A stretch of DNA of 54,323 nucleotides from Ectopseudomonas mendocina (GCF_007049795.1 NZ_SCFY01000028.1:1-54323), one strand, 5' to 3'. Positions 9,084 to 19,774 are shown, numbered from the stretch's first letter. Notes: generated by a model from the sequence alone, not told the origin. Made by a program: numbers and translations.

Positions 9084-9089
9084 TATAAT
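9084..9089 (+). promoter_or_regulatory. -10 element of the smpB promoter, nine bases from the start codon
   Basis: A perfect TATAAT ends nine bases before the smpB ATG at 9099. Transcription from this -10 would begin about three bases from the start codon. No good -35 is seen at the right spacing and no Shine-Dalgarno sequence lies between the two elements. Confidence 0.55.
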
Positions 9090-9098
9090 GCGCGCCCT

Positions 9099-9581
9099 AT
9101 GGCTAAGCAAAAGAAACATCCTCAAGGCACCATCGCGCTGAACAAAAAGGCGCTGCATGACTATTTCATCGAACACAAGTTCGAGGCCGGCTTGGTGCTG
9201 TCCGGCTGGGAAGTGAAGAGCCTGCGTGCCGGCAAGGCACAGCTGGTCGACAGCTACGTGCTGCTCAAGGACGATGAAGCCTGGCTGATGGGTTGCCACA
9301 TCGCACCCCTGAAAACCGCCAGTACGCACGTCATCGCCGACCCGACCCGCACGCGCAAACTGCTGCTGAACAAGCGCGAGCTGGAAAAGCTGTTCGGCTC
9401 AGTACAGCAGAAGGGCTACACCGCCGTGGCACTGTCGCTGTACTGGAAGCAGCATCTGGTCAAATGCGAAATCGCCCTGGCCAAGGGCAAGAAGGACTTC
9501 GACAAGCGCCACACCGAGAAGGAACGTGACGCCGACCGCGAAGTTCAGCGCGCGATGCGCAGCAAGGGCAAGGAAGACTGA
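9099..9581 (+). CDS. smpB: SsrA-binding protein SmpB
   Basis: SmpB binds tmRNA (SsrA), delivers it to stalled ribosomes and mimics the missing tRNA half during trans-translation. The 160-residue protein has the OB-fold core (HDYFIEHKFEAGLVLSGWEVKSLRAGKAQLVDSYV) and the basic C-terminal tail that enters the mRNA channel (KKDFDKRHTEKERD). The start MAKQKKHPQG matches Pseudomonas SmpB; an ATG at 9060 in the same frame is unlikely. The ssrA gene is not in the window. Confidence 0.97.
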   Translation: MAKQKKHPQGTIALNKKALHDYFIEHKFEAGLVLSGWEVKSLRAGKAQLVDSYVLLKDDEAWLMGCHIAPLKTASTHVIADPTRTRKLLLNKRELEKLFGSVQQKGYTAVALSLYWKQHLVKCEIALAKGKKDFDKRHTEKERDADREVQRAMRSKGKED

Positions 9582-9595
9582 ACATCTCACTTCGC

Positions 9596-9633
9596 AGCCC
9601 GGGTGATGATCGATCGCCTGGGCTCGTTGTTTC
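9596..9633 (+). terminator. Terminator between smpB and lldR
   Basis: AGCCCGGGTGA and TCGCCTGGGCT pair over 11 bp (two G-U pairs in RNA) and are followed by CGTTGTTTCTT. It lies 15 bases after the smpB stop and abuts the end of convergent lldR. Confidence 0.65.
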
Positions 9634-10401
9634 TTACAGGCCTAGCCGGCGCTGCGCACGCGCCACACGCTGGGCTTCCAGCTGCACTTCCGAGAGCACC
9701 TCCTGCACATAGTCGATGTGCTGGTTGGAAACCTCGCGAGCATCCTCCGCCCGACCTTCGATGATCGCCTGGTACAACTCGCGGTGCTGCCCGATCAACA
9801 TGTCGCGGGTCTCCTCACGCTGGGCATACATGCCGCCGATGTTGGTCACCACGTTGCGCTTGAGCAAGTCGAACAGACCACGGATGGTGTGCAGCAGCAC
9901 CGCGTTATGACTGGCCTCGGCAATCGCCAGGTGAAAGCGCGCATCGGCCGCCCCCTCCTCGGCACGAGTCACCTTGCCGACTCGCGCGTAGCAATCCTGC
10001 AAGGCTTCGAACGCTTCGGTGAGGCGCTGCCGGTCTATATCGGTGGCGCGCCTGGCCGCGTAGTAGGCGCAGGAGCCTTCTAGCGTATGGCGGAATTCCA
10101 GCAGGTCACGCTGAGCATCTTCCTTGTGCTCCAGCAGCTGCAGTAGCGGGTCGCTGAAGGTCGAGCCAAGCGATTCAGCGACATAGTTACCGCCACCCTG
10201 GCGACTGATCAGCAGCCCCTTGGCTACCAACTTCTGGATCGCTTCACGCAGGGACGGACGAGACACGCCGAACTGCTCGGCCAGCGCACGTTCTGCGGGC
10301 AGCCTCTCACCGGCACGCAAGGTACCTTCGAGAATCATGGTTTCCAGTTGCGCGACGATGTCATCGGAGAGACGACGCTGCCGCACCTGACCTACTTCCA
10401 T
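9634..10401 (-). CDS. lldR: Lactate-responsive regulator LldR (GntR/FadR family)
   Basis: LldR represses the lactate utilisation operon and releases DNA when D- or L-lactate binds. The 255-residue protein has an N-terminal winged helix-turn-helix (LRAGERLPAERALAEQFGVSRPSLREAIQKLV) and a C-terminal all-helical FCD effector domain with the metal-ligand Asp and His residues (DARFHLAIAEASHN, QHRELYQAI, NQHIDYV). The frame is open to 10485. The ATG at 10401 is chosen because GGAG lies nine bases upstream and the protein then begins MEVGQVRQRRLSDDIV, like other Pseudomonas LldR. It is divergent from lldP, with its operator in the gap. Confidence 0.95.
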   Translation of the reverse strand: MEVGQVRQRRLSDDIVAQLETMILEGTLRAGERLPAERALAEQFGVSRPSLREAIQKLVAKGLLISRQGGGNYVAESLGSTFSDPLLQLLEHKEDAQRDLLEFRHTLEGSCAYYAARRATDIDRQRLTEAFEALQDCYARVGKVTRAEEGAADARFHLAIAEASHNAVLLHTIRGLFDLLKRNVVTNIGGMYAQREETRDMLIGQHRELYQAIIEGRAEDAREVSNQHIDYVQEVLSEVQLEAQRVARAQRRLGL

Positions 10402-10513
10402 CACCCACATCTCCATTGGTTTGACCAGGCCGAAGGCCTCAGGAGGCAAGCCTATAGCGCGCCCTTTCGCTGAACAAGCAGGCACTCTACGACCAAAGTC
10501 TTAGCCACTCGAT

Positions 10514-10542
10514 TTGACAGTCTATTGAGCAACTTTTAACCT
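10514..10542 (+). promoter_or_regulatory. Predicted sigma-70 promoter of lldP-lldD-dld
   Basis: A consensus TTGACA at 10514-10519 is followed after 17 bases by TAACCT (10537-10542), a partial -10. A start about seven bases downstream would place the palindromic operator at roughly +9 to +29, a repressing position. Confidence 0.5.
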
Positions 10543-10557
10543 GACCTCGCTTAACTG

Positions 10558-10578
10558 TAAATTGGTATTACCAATTTA
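10558..10578 (+). promoter_or_regulatory. LldR operator: perfect 21-bp palindrome
   Basis: TAAATTGGTA and TACCAATTTA flank a single central T, giving two perfect 10-base arms. The core TTGGTATTACCAA fits the TGGT-N3-ACCA consensus of FadR-subfamily regulators. It lies between divergent lldR and lldP, just downstream of the predicted lldP -10. Confidence 0.85.
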
Positions 10579-10612
10579 ACCAACAAGAACAACAAACCAT
10601 CGAGGTCACGCC

Positions 10613-10690
10613 ATGACAGCCCTACGCGCTGCAAGCCTTCTCGATCACGCCTCATCCCTGCCGCGCCCGCTGCGCGCTCGTGTGGAGTAA
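10613..10690 (+). CDS. 25-codon leader ORF upstream of lldP
   Basis: An ATG with a strong ribosome-binding site (GAGGT seven bases upstream) opens a 25-codon frame starting MTALRAASLLDHASS and ending TAA six bases before the lldP ATG. The last two codons and stop (GTG-GAG-TAA) contain the lldP Shine-Dalgarno. The peptide is Leu-, Ala- and Arg-rich with no domain. It could be a translated small protein or a leader whose translation sets access to the lldP start. The call rests on the RBS and position only; it may be non-functional. Confidence 0.45.
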   Translation: MTALRAASLLDHASSLPRPLRARVE

Positions 10691-10696
10691 GACCCA

Positions 10697-12388
10697 ATGT
10701 CCAACGGAATTCTCGCCCTGCTGGCGTTCTCGCCGATTCTGCTTGCCGCCGTTCTGCTGATCGGCCTGCGCTGGCCGGCCAAACACGCCATGCCTCTGGT
10801 CTACCTGGTGACTGCCGCCGTCGGTCTGTTCGCCTGGGACATGACCCTCAATCGTGTCCTGGCCTCCACCCTGCAAGGCTTGTTGATCACTCTCGGCCTG
10901 CTGTGGATCATTTTCGGCGCCATCCTGCTGCTGAACACCCTCAAGCACTCTGGTGGTATCACCGCCATTCGTGCCGGCTTCACCACCATCAGTCCTGACC
11001 GCCGCATCCAGGCCATCATCATCGCCTGGTTGTTCGGCTGCTTCATCGAGGGCGCCTCGGGCTTCGGTACGCCGGCCGCCATCGCGGCCCCGCTGCTGGT
11101 TGCCATCGGTTTTCCGGCCATGGCCGCCGTGTTGATGGGCATGCTGGTACAAAGCACGCCGGTCTCCTTCGGCGCCGTCGGTACGCCGATCATCGTCGGC
11201 CTCAATACCGGTCTGGACACTGCCACCATCGGTGCGCAGCTGGTCGAGCAGGGTTCGTCCTGGGCGCAGTTCCTGCAGTTGATCACCAGTGAAGTGGCAA
11301 TCATCCATGCCACCGTAGGCGTGGTCATGCCGGTCATCATGGCAATGATGCTGACCCGCTTCTTCGGTCAGGAGAAAAGCTGGAAAGCAGGTCTGGAAGT
11401 GCTGCCGTTCGCGATTTTCGCCGGGCAGGCCTTCGTCGTGCCGTACGTCTTCACCGGCGTCTTTCTCGGCCCGGAATTCCCATCGCTGCTGGGCGGCCTG
11501 ATCGGCCTGGCCATCGTCACCAGCGCCGCCCGCTTCGGTTTCCTGGTGCCGAAAAAGACCTGGGACTTCGCCCCAGCGGACAAATGGCCGAGCGAATGGC
11601 TGGGCACCGTCGAGATGAAGCTGGACGAACTGACCGCCAAACCGATGAGCGCACTGCGCGCCTGGCTGCCCTATGTGCTGGTCGGTGCTCTGCTGGTGAT
11701 CAGCCGAGTGTTCCCGGAAGTAGGCAATGCGCTGAAGGCCGTGGTGGTGAACTTCCCCGACCTGCTCGGCGAAGCCGGCGTCAGCGCCAACTTCCAACCC
11801 TTGTACCTACCGGGCGGCATTCTGGTCGCGGTGGTTATGGCCACGTTCTTCCTGCATGGCATGAAGGCGCGTGACCTGGGCAAGGCGGTGAAAGAGTCAT
11901 CCAGCGTATTGCTCAGCGCCGGTTTCGTGCTGCTGTTCACCGTGCCGATGGTGCGTATCCTGATCAACTCCGGCGTGAATGGTGCAGAACTGGCCAGCAT
12001 GCCGATCCTCATGGCGCGCTGGGTGGCCGACAGCGTTGGCGGCATCTATCCGCTGCTGGCCCCGAGCATCGGTGCCCTGGGCGCCTTCATCGCTGGCTCC
12101 AACACCGTCAGCAACATGATGTTCAGTCAGTTCCAATTCGGCGTGGCCAGCAGCCTGGGTATTTCCAGCGCGCTGATCGTCGCGGTCCAGGCCGTGGGTG
12201 CCGCCGCCGGCAACATGGTGGCGATCCATAACGTGGTTGCAGCCTCGGCTACCGTTGGCCTGCTCGGCCGCGAAGGCAGTACCCTGCGCAAGACCATCTG
12301 GCCGACGCTGTACTACCTGCTGTTTACCGGCATCATCGCGATGGTCGCGATCTACGTACTGGGTGTGACTGACCCGCTGGTGCACTGA
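10697..12388 (+). CDS. lldP: L-lactate permease LldP
   Basis: LldP imports L-lactate, D-lactate and glycolate with protons across the inner membrane. The 563-residue protein belongs to the LctP family: it starts MSNGILALLAFSPILLAAVLL, has about 12-14 hydrophobic helices, and contains the characteristic FGCFIEGASGFGTPAAIAAPLL and SQFQFGVASSLGIS segments. Length is normal. It is the first large gene of the lldP-lldD-dld set, controlled from the lldR-lldP intergenic region. Confidence 0.97.
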   Translation: MSNGILALLAFSPILLAAVLLIGLRWPAKHAMPLVYLVTAAVGLFAWDMTLNRVLASTLQGLLITLGLLWIIFGAILLLNTLKHSGGITAIRAGFTTISPDRRIQAIIIAWLFGCFIEGASGFGTPAAIAAPLLVAIGFPAMAAVLMGMLVQSTPVSFGAVGTPIIVGLNTGLDTATIGAQLVEQGSSWAQFLQLITSEVAIIHATVGVVMPVIMAMMLTRFFGQEKSWKAGLEVLPFAIFAGQAFVVPYVFTGVFLGPEFPSLLGGLIGLAIVTSAARFGFLVPKKTWDFAPADKWPSEWLGTVEMKLDELTAKPMSALRAWLPYVLVGALLVISRVFPEVGNALKAVVVNFPDLLGEAGVSANFQPLYLPGGILVAVVMATFFLHGMKARDLGKAVKESSSVLLSAGFVLLFTVPMVRILINSGVNGAELASMPILMARWVADSVGGIYPLLAPSIGALGAFIAGSNTVSNMMFSQFQFGVASSLGISSALIVAVQAVGAAAGNMVAIHNVVAASATVGLLGREGSTLRKTIWPTLYYLLFTGIIAMVAIYVLGVTDPLVH

Positions 12389-12404
12389 ACCTCGTCACGC
12401 GAAA

Positions 12405-12432
12405 GCGCCCCGACCCTGTCGGGGCATTTTCC
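12405..12432 (+). terminator. Attenuating terminator between lldP and lldD
   Basis: GCCCCGA and TCGGGGC form a stem with loop CCCTG, followed by ATTTTCC, 18 bases past the lldP stop. Since lldD begins 40 bases further on the same strand, it probably lowers rather than abolishes expression of lldD-dld relative to lldP. Confidence 0.7.
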
Positions 12433-12472
12433 GTCAGGCTACGCTTACTCTTTTCAGTAACAGGATGAGCCC

Positions 12473-13612
12473 ATGATCATTTCTGCCTCTACCGACTATC
12501 GCGCCGCCGCGCAGCGCAAGCTGCCGCCTTTCCTGTTCCACTACGCCGATGGCGGCGCTTACGCCGAACACACGCTGCGCCGCAATGTCGCCGACCTGTC
12601 GGAAATCGAACTGCGCCAGCGCGTGCTGAAGAACATGTCCGAGCTGGACCTGTCCACCGAGCTGTTCGGCGAGAAGATGTCGATGCCGGTCGGCCTGGCA
12701 CCGGTTGGCCTGACCGGCATGTTCGCTCGCCGTGGCGAAGTTCAGGCGGCCAAGGCAGCAGCGGCCAAGGGTATTCCCTTCACCCTGTCCACCGTGTCGG
12801 TGTGCCCGATCGAAGAAGTGGCGCCGGCCATCGACCGACCGATGTGGTTCCAGCTCTACGTGTTGAAAGACCGCGGCTTCATGAAGAACGCGCTGGAGCG
12901 CGCCAAGGCCGCCGGCTGCTCGACGCTGGTATTCACCGTCGACATGCCCGTGCCCGGCGCACGCTACCGTGACGCCCACTCCGGCATGAGCGGCCCGAAC
13001 GCCGCACTGCGCCGCATGCTGCAAGCGATGACTCACCCGCAGTGGGCCTGGGACGTCGGCCTGATGGGCAAACCGCATGACCTGGGCAATATCTCCGCCT
13101 ACCGCGGCAACCCGACTGGCCTGGCCGACTATATCGGCTGGCTGGGCGCTAACTTCGATCCGTCGATCTCCTGGAAGGACCTGGAGTGGATCCGCGACTT
13201 CTGGGATGGCCCGATGGTGATCAAGGGCATTCTCGACCCGGAAGACGCCCGCGATGCGGTCACTTTCGGCGCCGACGGCATCATCGTTTCCAACCATGGC
13301 GGTCGTCAGCTCGACGGCGTACTGTCCAGCGCCCGCGCCTTGCCGGCCATCGCCGATGCAGTCAAGGGTGACCTGAAAATCCTCGCCGACTCCGGTATCC
13401 GCACCGGCCTCGACGTGGTGCGGATGATCGCCCAGGGCGCCGACACCGTGCTACTCGGTCGTGCCTTCCTCTATGCCCTGGCCGCTGCCGGTGGTGCAGG
13501 CGTGAGCAACCTGCTCGACCTGATCGAGAAGGAAATGCGCGTGGCCATGGTGCTGACTGGCGCCAAATCCATCGCCGAAATCACCTCGGACCTGCTGGTA
13601 AAGGAGCGCTGA
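12473..13612 (+). CDS. lldD: L-lactate dehydrogenase (FMN, quinone-linked)
   Basis: LldD oxidises L-lactate to pyruvate with FMN and passes electrons to the membrane quinone pool. The 379-residue protein is an FMN-dependent alpha-hydroxy acid dehydrogenase: TIM barrel, catalytic His275 within SNHGGRQLDG, and phosphate-binding ADSGIRTGLDVV. His275 has the same number as in E. coli LldD. It starts 40 bases after a terminator-like hairpin and ends 4 bases before dld. Confidence 0.97.
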   Translation: MIISASTDYRAAAQRKLPPFLFHYADGGAYAEHTLRRNVADLSEIELRQRVLKNMSELDLSTELFGEKMSMPVGLAPVGLTGMFARRGEVQAAKAAAAKGIPFTLSTVSVCPIEEVAPAIDRPMWFQLYVLKDRGFMKNALERAKAAGCSTLVFTVDMPVPGARYRDAHSGMSGPNAALRRMLQAMTHPQWAWDVGLMGKPHDLGNISAYRGNPTGLADYIGWLGANFDPSISWKDLEWIRDFWDGPMVIKGILDPEDARDAVTFGADGIIVSNHGGRQLDGVLSSARALPAIADAVKGDLKILADSGIRTGLDVVRMIAQGADTVLLGRAFLYALAAAGGAGVSNLLDLIEKEMRVAMVLTGAKSIAEITSDLLVKER

Positions 13613-13616
13613 GCCA

Positions 13617-15335
13617 ATGACTGCCGCCGTCACGCCCGCCATTACCCGCGACGCTCTGCTGACGCGGATGCGCCAGATCGTCGGCAGCAGTCATGTGCTG
13701 ACTGACGAACAAAGCACGCGGCGCTTCCGCAAGGGCCACCGCACCGGTGAGGGCAACGTCCTGGCAGTGGTACGCCCCGCTTCGCTGCTGGAGCAGTGGC
13801 GCATCCTGCAGGCGGCAGTAGCGGCCGACCGCATCGTCATCATGCAGGCAGCCAATACCGGCCTGACCGGAGGCTCGACCCCGGATGGCGCCGACTACGA
13901 CCGCGAGATCGTGCTGATCAGCACCCTGCGGATCACCGGCGTACAACTGATCAACGATGGTCAGCAGGTGGTGTGCCTACCGGGCGCGACCCTGGATCGC
14001 CTGGAACAGGCCTTGGCGCCACTGAATCGCGAACCGCATTCGGTGATCGGCTCGTCCTGCATCGGCGCCTCGGTACTCGGCGGTATCTGCAACAACTCCG
14101 GTGGCGCCCTGGTGCGTCGCGGCCCGGCCTACACCGAGCTGGCGCTGTATGCGCAGGTGAAAGATGACGGCTCGCTGGAGCTGGTCAACCATCTGGGCAT
14201 CGAGCTGGGCGACGATCCGGAGGAAATTCTCACCCGCCTGCAGAACGGCGACTACACACCGCAGCAGGTACGCAACGGGGACACCGCCAAGGCCTCCGAT
14301 GCGCGCTACGGCGAGCATGTGCGCGACGTCGACGCCGACACCCCCGCGCGCTTCAACGCCGACCCGTCGCGCCTGTTCGAAGCCTCCGGTTCGGCTGGCA
14401 AGCTGTGCCTGTTCGCCGTGCGCCTGGACACCTTCCCGAAAGAGCCGAGCACGGTGTTCTACATCGGCAGCAACGACCCGCACGATCTCACCGAAGTGCG
14501 CCGCCACCTGCTAGCCAAGCTGCCACGCCTGCCGATTGCCGGGGAATACATCCATCGCACGGCATTCGACATCGGCGAGAAGTACGGCAAGGACACCTTC
14601 CTGGTGATCGACAAATTCGGCACATCCAAGGTGCCGGCCGCCTTCGCCATGAAGAGCCGCGTGGACGGTTTCTTCGAGCGCTTCGGCCTGCGTGGCGTGA
14701 CCGACAAGGTGATCCAGGCCCTGATGAACCTGCTGCCCAGCCACCTACCGCAACGCATGCGCGAGTACCGTGACCGTTTCGAGCATCACCTGCTGGTGCG
14801 CGTTTCCAACGACACGCTGGGACAGACCCGCAGCTTCCTGACCGAGTATTTCACTGGCATTGACAGCGGTGCCTATTTCGAGTGCGATGCCGATGAGGGG
14901 CGCAAAGCCTTCCTGCATCGCTTCGCCGTGGCCGGCGCGGCGATCCGCTACCGCGAGTCGCACCGCAGCAGCGTCGAGGACATCCTCGCCCTGGACATCG
15001 CCCTGCGCCGCAACGACCGCGACTGGGTCGAGACGCTGCCTGCCGAGATGGAAGAGCAGATCATCCACAAGCTCTACTACGGGCACTTCTTCTGCCACGT
15101 GTTCCATCAGGACTATATCGTCAAGAAGGGCATCGACCCGATCGCCATGGAACACCGCATGTGGAAGTTGCTGGACGAACGCCGCGCCGAGTACCCGGCC
15201 GAGCACAACGTCGGCCACCTGTACGTGGCCAAGCCGGCGCTGGCCGGTTTCTACCGCGAACTCGACCCGACCAACACCTTCAACCCTGGCATCGGCCATA
15301 CCTCGAAGAAGAAGCATTGGGGTGGTTGTTGCTAG
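13617..15335 (+). CDS. dld: Quinone-dependent D-lactate dehydrogenase Dld
   Basis: Dld is a peripheral inner-membrane flavoprotein that oxidises D-lactate to pyruvate and reduces quinone. The 572-residue protein matches the E. coli Dld type in length and layout: N-terminal PCMH-type FAD-binding domain (MQAANTGLTGGSTPDGADYDR; CIGASVLGGICNNSGG), then the Dld-specific membrane-binding and cap regions (HEKLYY-like IIHKLYYGHFFCHVFHQDYIVKKG). It starts four bases after the lldD stop. Together with LldD it lets the cell use both lactate isomers. Confidence 0.95.
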   Translation: MTAAVTPAITRDALLTRMRQIVGSSHVLTDEQSTRRFRKGHRTGEGNVLAVVRPASLLEQWRILQAAVAADRIVIMQAANTGLTGGSTPDGADYDREIVLISTLRITGVQLINDGQQVVCLPGATLDRLEQALAPLNREPHSVIGSSCIGASVLGGICNNSGGALVRRGPAYTELALYAQVKDDGSLELVNHLGIELGDDPEEILTRLQNGDYTPQQVRNGDTAKASDARYGEHVRDVDADTPARFNADPSRLFEASGSAGKLCLFAVRLDTFPKEPSTVFYIGSNDPHDLTEVRRHLLAKLPRLPIAGEYIHRTAFDIGEKYGKDTFLVIDKFGTSKVPAAFAMKSRVDGFFERFGLRGVTDKVIQALMNLLPSHLPQRMREYRDRFEHHLLVRVSNDTLGQTRSFLTEYFTGIDSGAYFECDADEGRKAFLHRFAVAGAAIRYRESHRSSVEDILALDIALRRNDRDWVETLPAEMEEQIIHKLYYGHFFCHVFHQDYIVKKGIDPIAMEHRMWKLLDERRAEYPAEHNVGHLYVAKPALAGFYRELDPTNTFNPGIGHTSKKKHWGGCC

Positions 15336-15350
15336 GACGCTGAACCTTTA

Positions 15351-15405
15351 TGCAGGAGCGGCTTCAGACTCGAACGAGGAAAATCGCGGCTGAAGCGGCT
15401 CCTAC
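15351..15405. repeat. Inverted pair of Pseudomonas REP-like units
   Basis: AGGAGCGGCTTCAG near 15354 and CTGAAGCGGCTCCT near 15390 are near-complements. The second unit, read on the minus strand, is the common genus motif GTAGGAGCCGCTTCAG followed by CCGCGAT. Arms differ at the central CG/GC. The rest of 15336-15587 holds a looser, long-range inverted match (GCGTAGGGCG near 15413 and CGCCCTACGG near 15549) but no gene that I can support. Confidence 0.65.
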
Positions 15406-15587
15406 GGATTAGCGTAGGGCGGCCTCACGAGCGCAGCGAGCAGCCCGCCGGGCCATGCCAGGCCTGGCAGCACAACGACCGGCGTACTGCTTCGCGACGA
15501 CTGCATGGATGCAGGAGGTAGAGCGACGCAGGAAGCCAAAGCCGAGTACGCCCTACGGGTTCTCCCTTTTCCCTACGGCTACAAAAG

Positions 15588-15620
15588 CAAAGGCCCGCCG
15601 ATTTGGCGGGCCTTTGTTTT
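15588..15620. terminator. Bidirectional terminator between dld and clpB
   Basis: CAAAGGCCCGCC and GGCGGGCCTTTG make a perfect 12-bp stem with loop GATTT. TTTT follows on the plus strand and TTTTGT on the minus strand. It separates convergent dld and clpB. Confidence 0.9.
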
Positions 15621-15634
15621 AACGCGACACTCGA

Positions 15635-18199
<2,565 letters not shown>

Positions 18200-18270
18200 A
18201 AATGTCCTTCCTCCAAGATGGCGAGCCGGGACAACTTCCCCGAAAAAAGAAACTCGCTCAGATGCAGACT

Positions 18271-18298
18271 AGATAAGGACGATTACGCCGTATTCAAG
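18271..18298 (-). promoter_or_regulatory. Sigma-32 (RpoH) type promoter of clpB
   Basis: Read on the minus strand, CTTGAA (18293-18298) is followed after 14 bases by CCTTATCT (18271-18278). This is close to the heat-shock consensus CTTGAA-N14-CCCCATNT. It points at clpB, whose start is 72 bases downstream. Confidence 0.7.
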
Positions 18299-18328
18299 AC
18301 AAGGCGATTTGATCCAAGTCAAACCTGG

Positions 18329-19066
18329 TTACCGCCAGGTGACGTGCTGCTCCAGCGGAAAGCGCAGGCGCGGGTTGTACACACCCTTCTCGCCCTGACG
18401 CCCAACGGCCAGCAGCATGACGGGGATGGCCTGGCGCGGGATATCCAGCACACGACGCAAACGCGGCTCGTCGAAGCCCTCCATCGGACAGGTGGCATAG
18501 CCGTGACTCTGGAAAGCGAGCATCAGATTTTCTGCCGCCAGCGCCGTCGACTTCACCGCCCACAGGCGCATATCGGCCTTGCTGTTGGGCTTGCGCATCA
18601 GCGGCTTGCGTAACCCCATCAGCCGCACCAGTTGGCGCTTGAACAGGCCGAGCAGGCCCAGCGGCCCCTGGTTGTACTGAAACGGCGCGGTCTTGCTGTA
18701 GAAGCGGCGGATACGTGCCGGCACCTCGGCCTCCGGCCAGTAATCGATGACGTTGCGGCAGGCCTGACGCCAGGTGTCCGGGCGCGCCAGCACGGCAATA
18801 ATCAAGGGCGCACGCGCAGCGTTCTGGCTCATGCAGACCGGGTGCAGTTGCGCCAGCAGTGCCGGGTCGCGAATCACCTGGAAGCTCCAGGGCTGCAGGT
18901 TGCAGGAGCTAGGCGCCAGCACGGCCAGTTCCAGGCAATCGCGGATCACCGCGTCCGGCACCAGCTCAGGGGTGAAACGGCGCACTGAACGGCGACTTTC
19001 GATCAGTGCACGCAGCTCGCCTGGTGAGGCCATGGCAGGCGGTTGCTCGTGGGGAAAGCTGGTCAT
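18329..19066 (-). CDS. Nitroreductase family flavoprotein
   Basis: A 245-residue protein of the FMN-dependent nitroreductase fold. SRRSVRRFTPELVPDAVI (about 25-45) is the typical FMN phosphate-binding start, APSSCNLQPWSFQVI (about 51-66) the second flavin contact, and CPMEGFDEPRLRRVLDIP (about 195-212) the C-terminal signature. The physiological substrate is unknown; relatives reduce nitroaromatics, quinones or enones with NAD(P)H. A second Met at residue 12 is an alternative start. It lies upstream of clpB on the same strand, but the RpoH-type promoter between them suggests separate control. Confidence 0.85.
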   Translation of the reverse strand: MTSFPHEQPPAMASPGELRALIESRRSVRRFTPELVPDAVIRDCLELAVLAPSSCNLQPWSFQVIRDPALLAQLHPVCMSQNAARAPLIIAVLARPDTWRQACRNVIDYWPEAEVPARIRRFYSKTAPFQYNQGPLGLLGLFKRQLVRLMGLRKPLMRKPNSKADMRLWAVKSTALAAENLMLAFQSHGYATCPMEGFDEPRLRRVLDIPRQAIPVMLLAVGRQGEKGVYNPRLRFPLEQHVTWR

Positions 19067-19200
19067 GGGCGTACTCCTCGGCGGGTCGGCCGATTAAGCA
19101 AGCGGATGACGATGAGAACAAGGGGGCAAGGGGAAATGGCCGGGAATTTGGCCGATTAGCCTCACCTGCGCCCAGAATAGCGAGCGCAGGCGTTGCTACT

Positions 19201-19686
19201 TCAGAGGCCCAGGGCTTTTTCGATGACCTGGATCAAGGCCGGATCGTCCGGCGTGGTACGCGGAGAGAAACGCGCCAGCACACGACCGTCCTGGCCGACC
19301 AGAAATTTCTCGAAGTTCCAGGTGATATCACCGGGAAACTCGGCTCCCTCACCGGCCAGCAGGCGATAGAGCGGGTGACGAGCAGGGCCGTTGACCTCCA
19401 GTTTGCTGCCCAGCGGAAAGCTCACGCCGTAGTTGAGGCTGCAGAACGAACGGATCTCGTCCTCGCTGCCAGGCTCCTGGCCGGCGAACTGGTTGCACGG
19501 CACACCAAGCACGGTGAAACCATTGCCCTTGTACTGTTGATAGAGTTTTTCCAGCCCGGCGTATTGAGGGGTCAGGCCGCACTTGGAGGCTACGTTGACC
19601 ACTAGCACTACCTGGCCCTTGTAGGGCGCCAACGGCAGTTCCTGACCGTCCAACGCACGCAGATTGAGATCGTGAAAAGCACTCAT
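19201..19686 (-). CDS. Glutathione peroxidase family thiol peroxidase
   Basis: A 161-residue GPx-fold peroxidase. The peroxidatic Cys35 sits in VNVASKCGLTPQY, followed by GVPCNQFAGQEPGS with the catalytic Gln and a second conserved Cys63, and WNFEKFLVGQDG with the catalytic Trp and Asn. It uses Cys rather than Sec, and bacterial enzymes of this type usually take electrons from thioredoxin. The frame is open much further upstream, but the ATG at 19686 has GAGGAAG before it and gives the normal family length. In P. aeruginosa the same gene neighbours slyD and ackA, as here. Confidence 0.92.
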   Translation of the reverse strand: MSAFHDLNLRALDGQELPLAPYKGQVVLVVNVASKCGLTPQYAGLEKLYQQYKGNGFTVLGVPCNQFAGQEPGSEDEIRSFCSLNYGVSFPLGSKLEVNGPARHPLYRLLAGEGAEFPGDITWNFEKFLVGQDGRVLARFSPRTTPDDPALIQVIEKALGL

Positions 19687-19774
19687 GACGAACTTCCTCA
19701 GCGAATTCAGTGCAACGGGCGCACGGCCCGGTAAATCCTGGAAGCGGCTGCAAGCGCACAGACCGCCATGCATG

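Noticed and set aside
15406..15587. A gene in the dld-clpB gap.
   Set aside because: Short frames exist but none has a plausible start signal or recognisable product; the region looks like repeat-type intergenic DNA.
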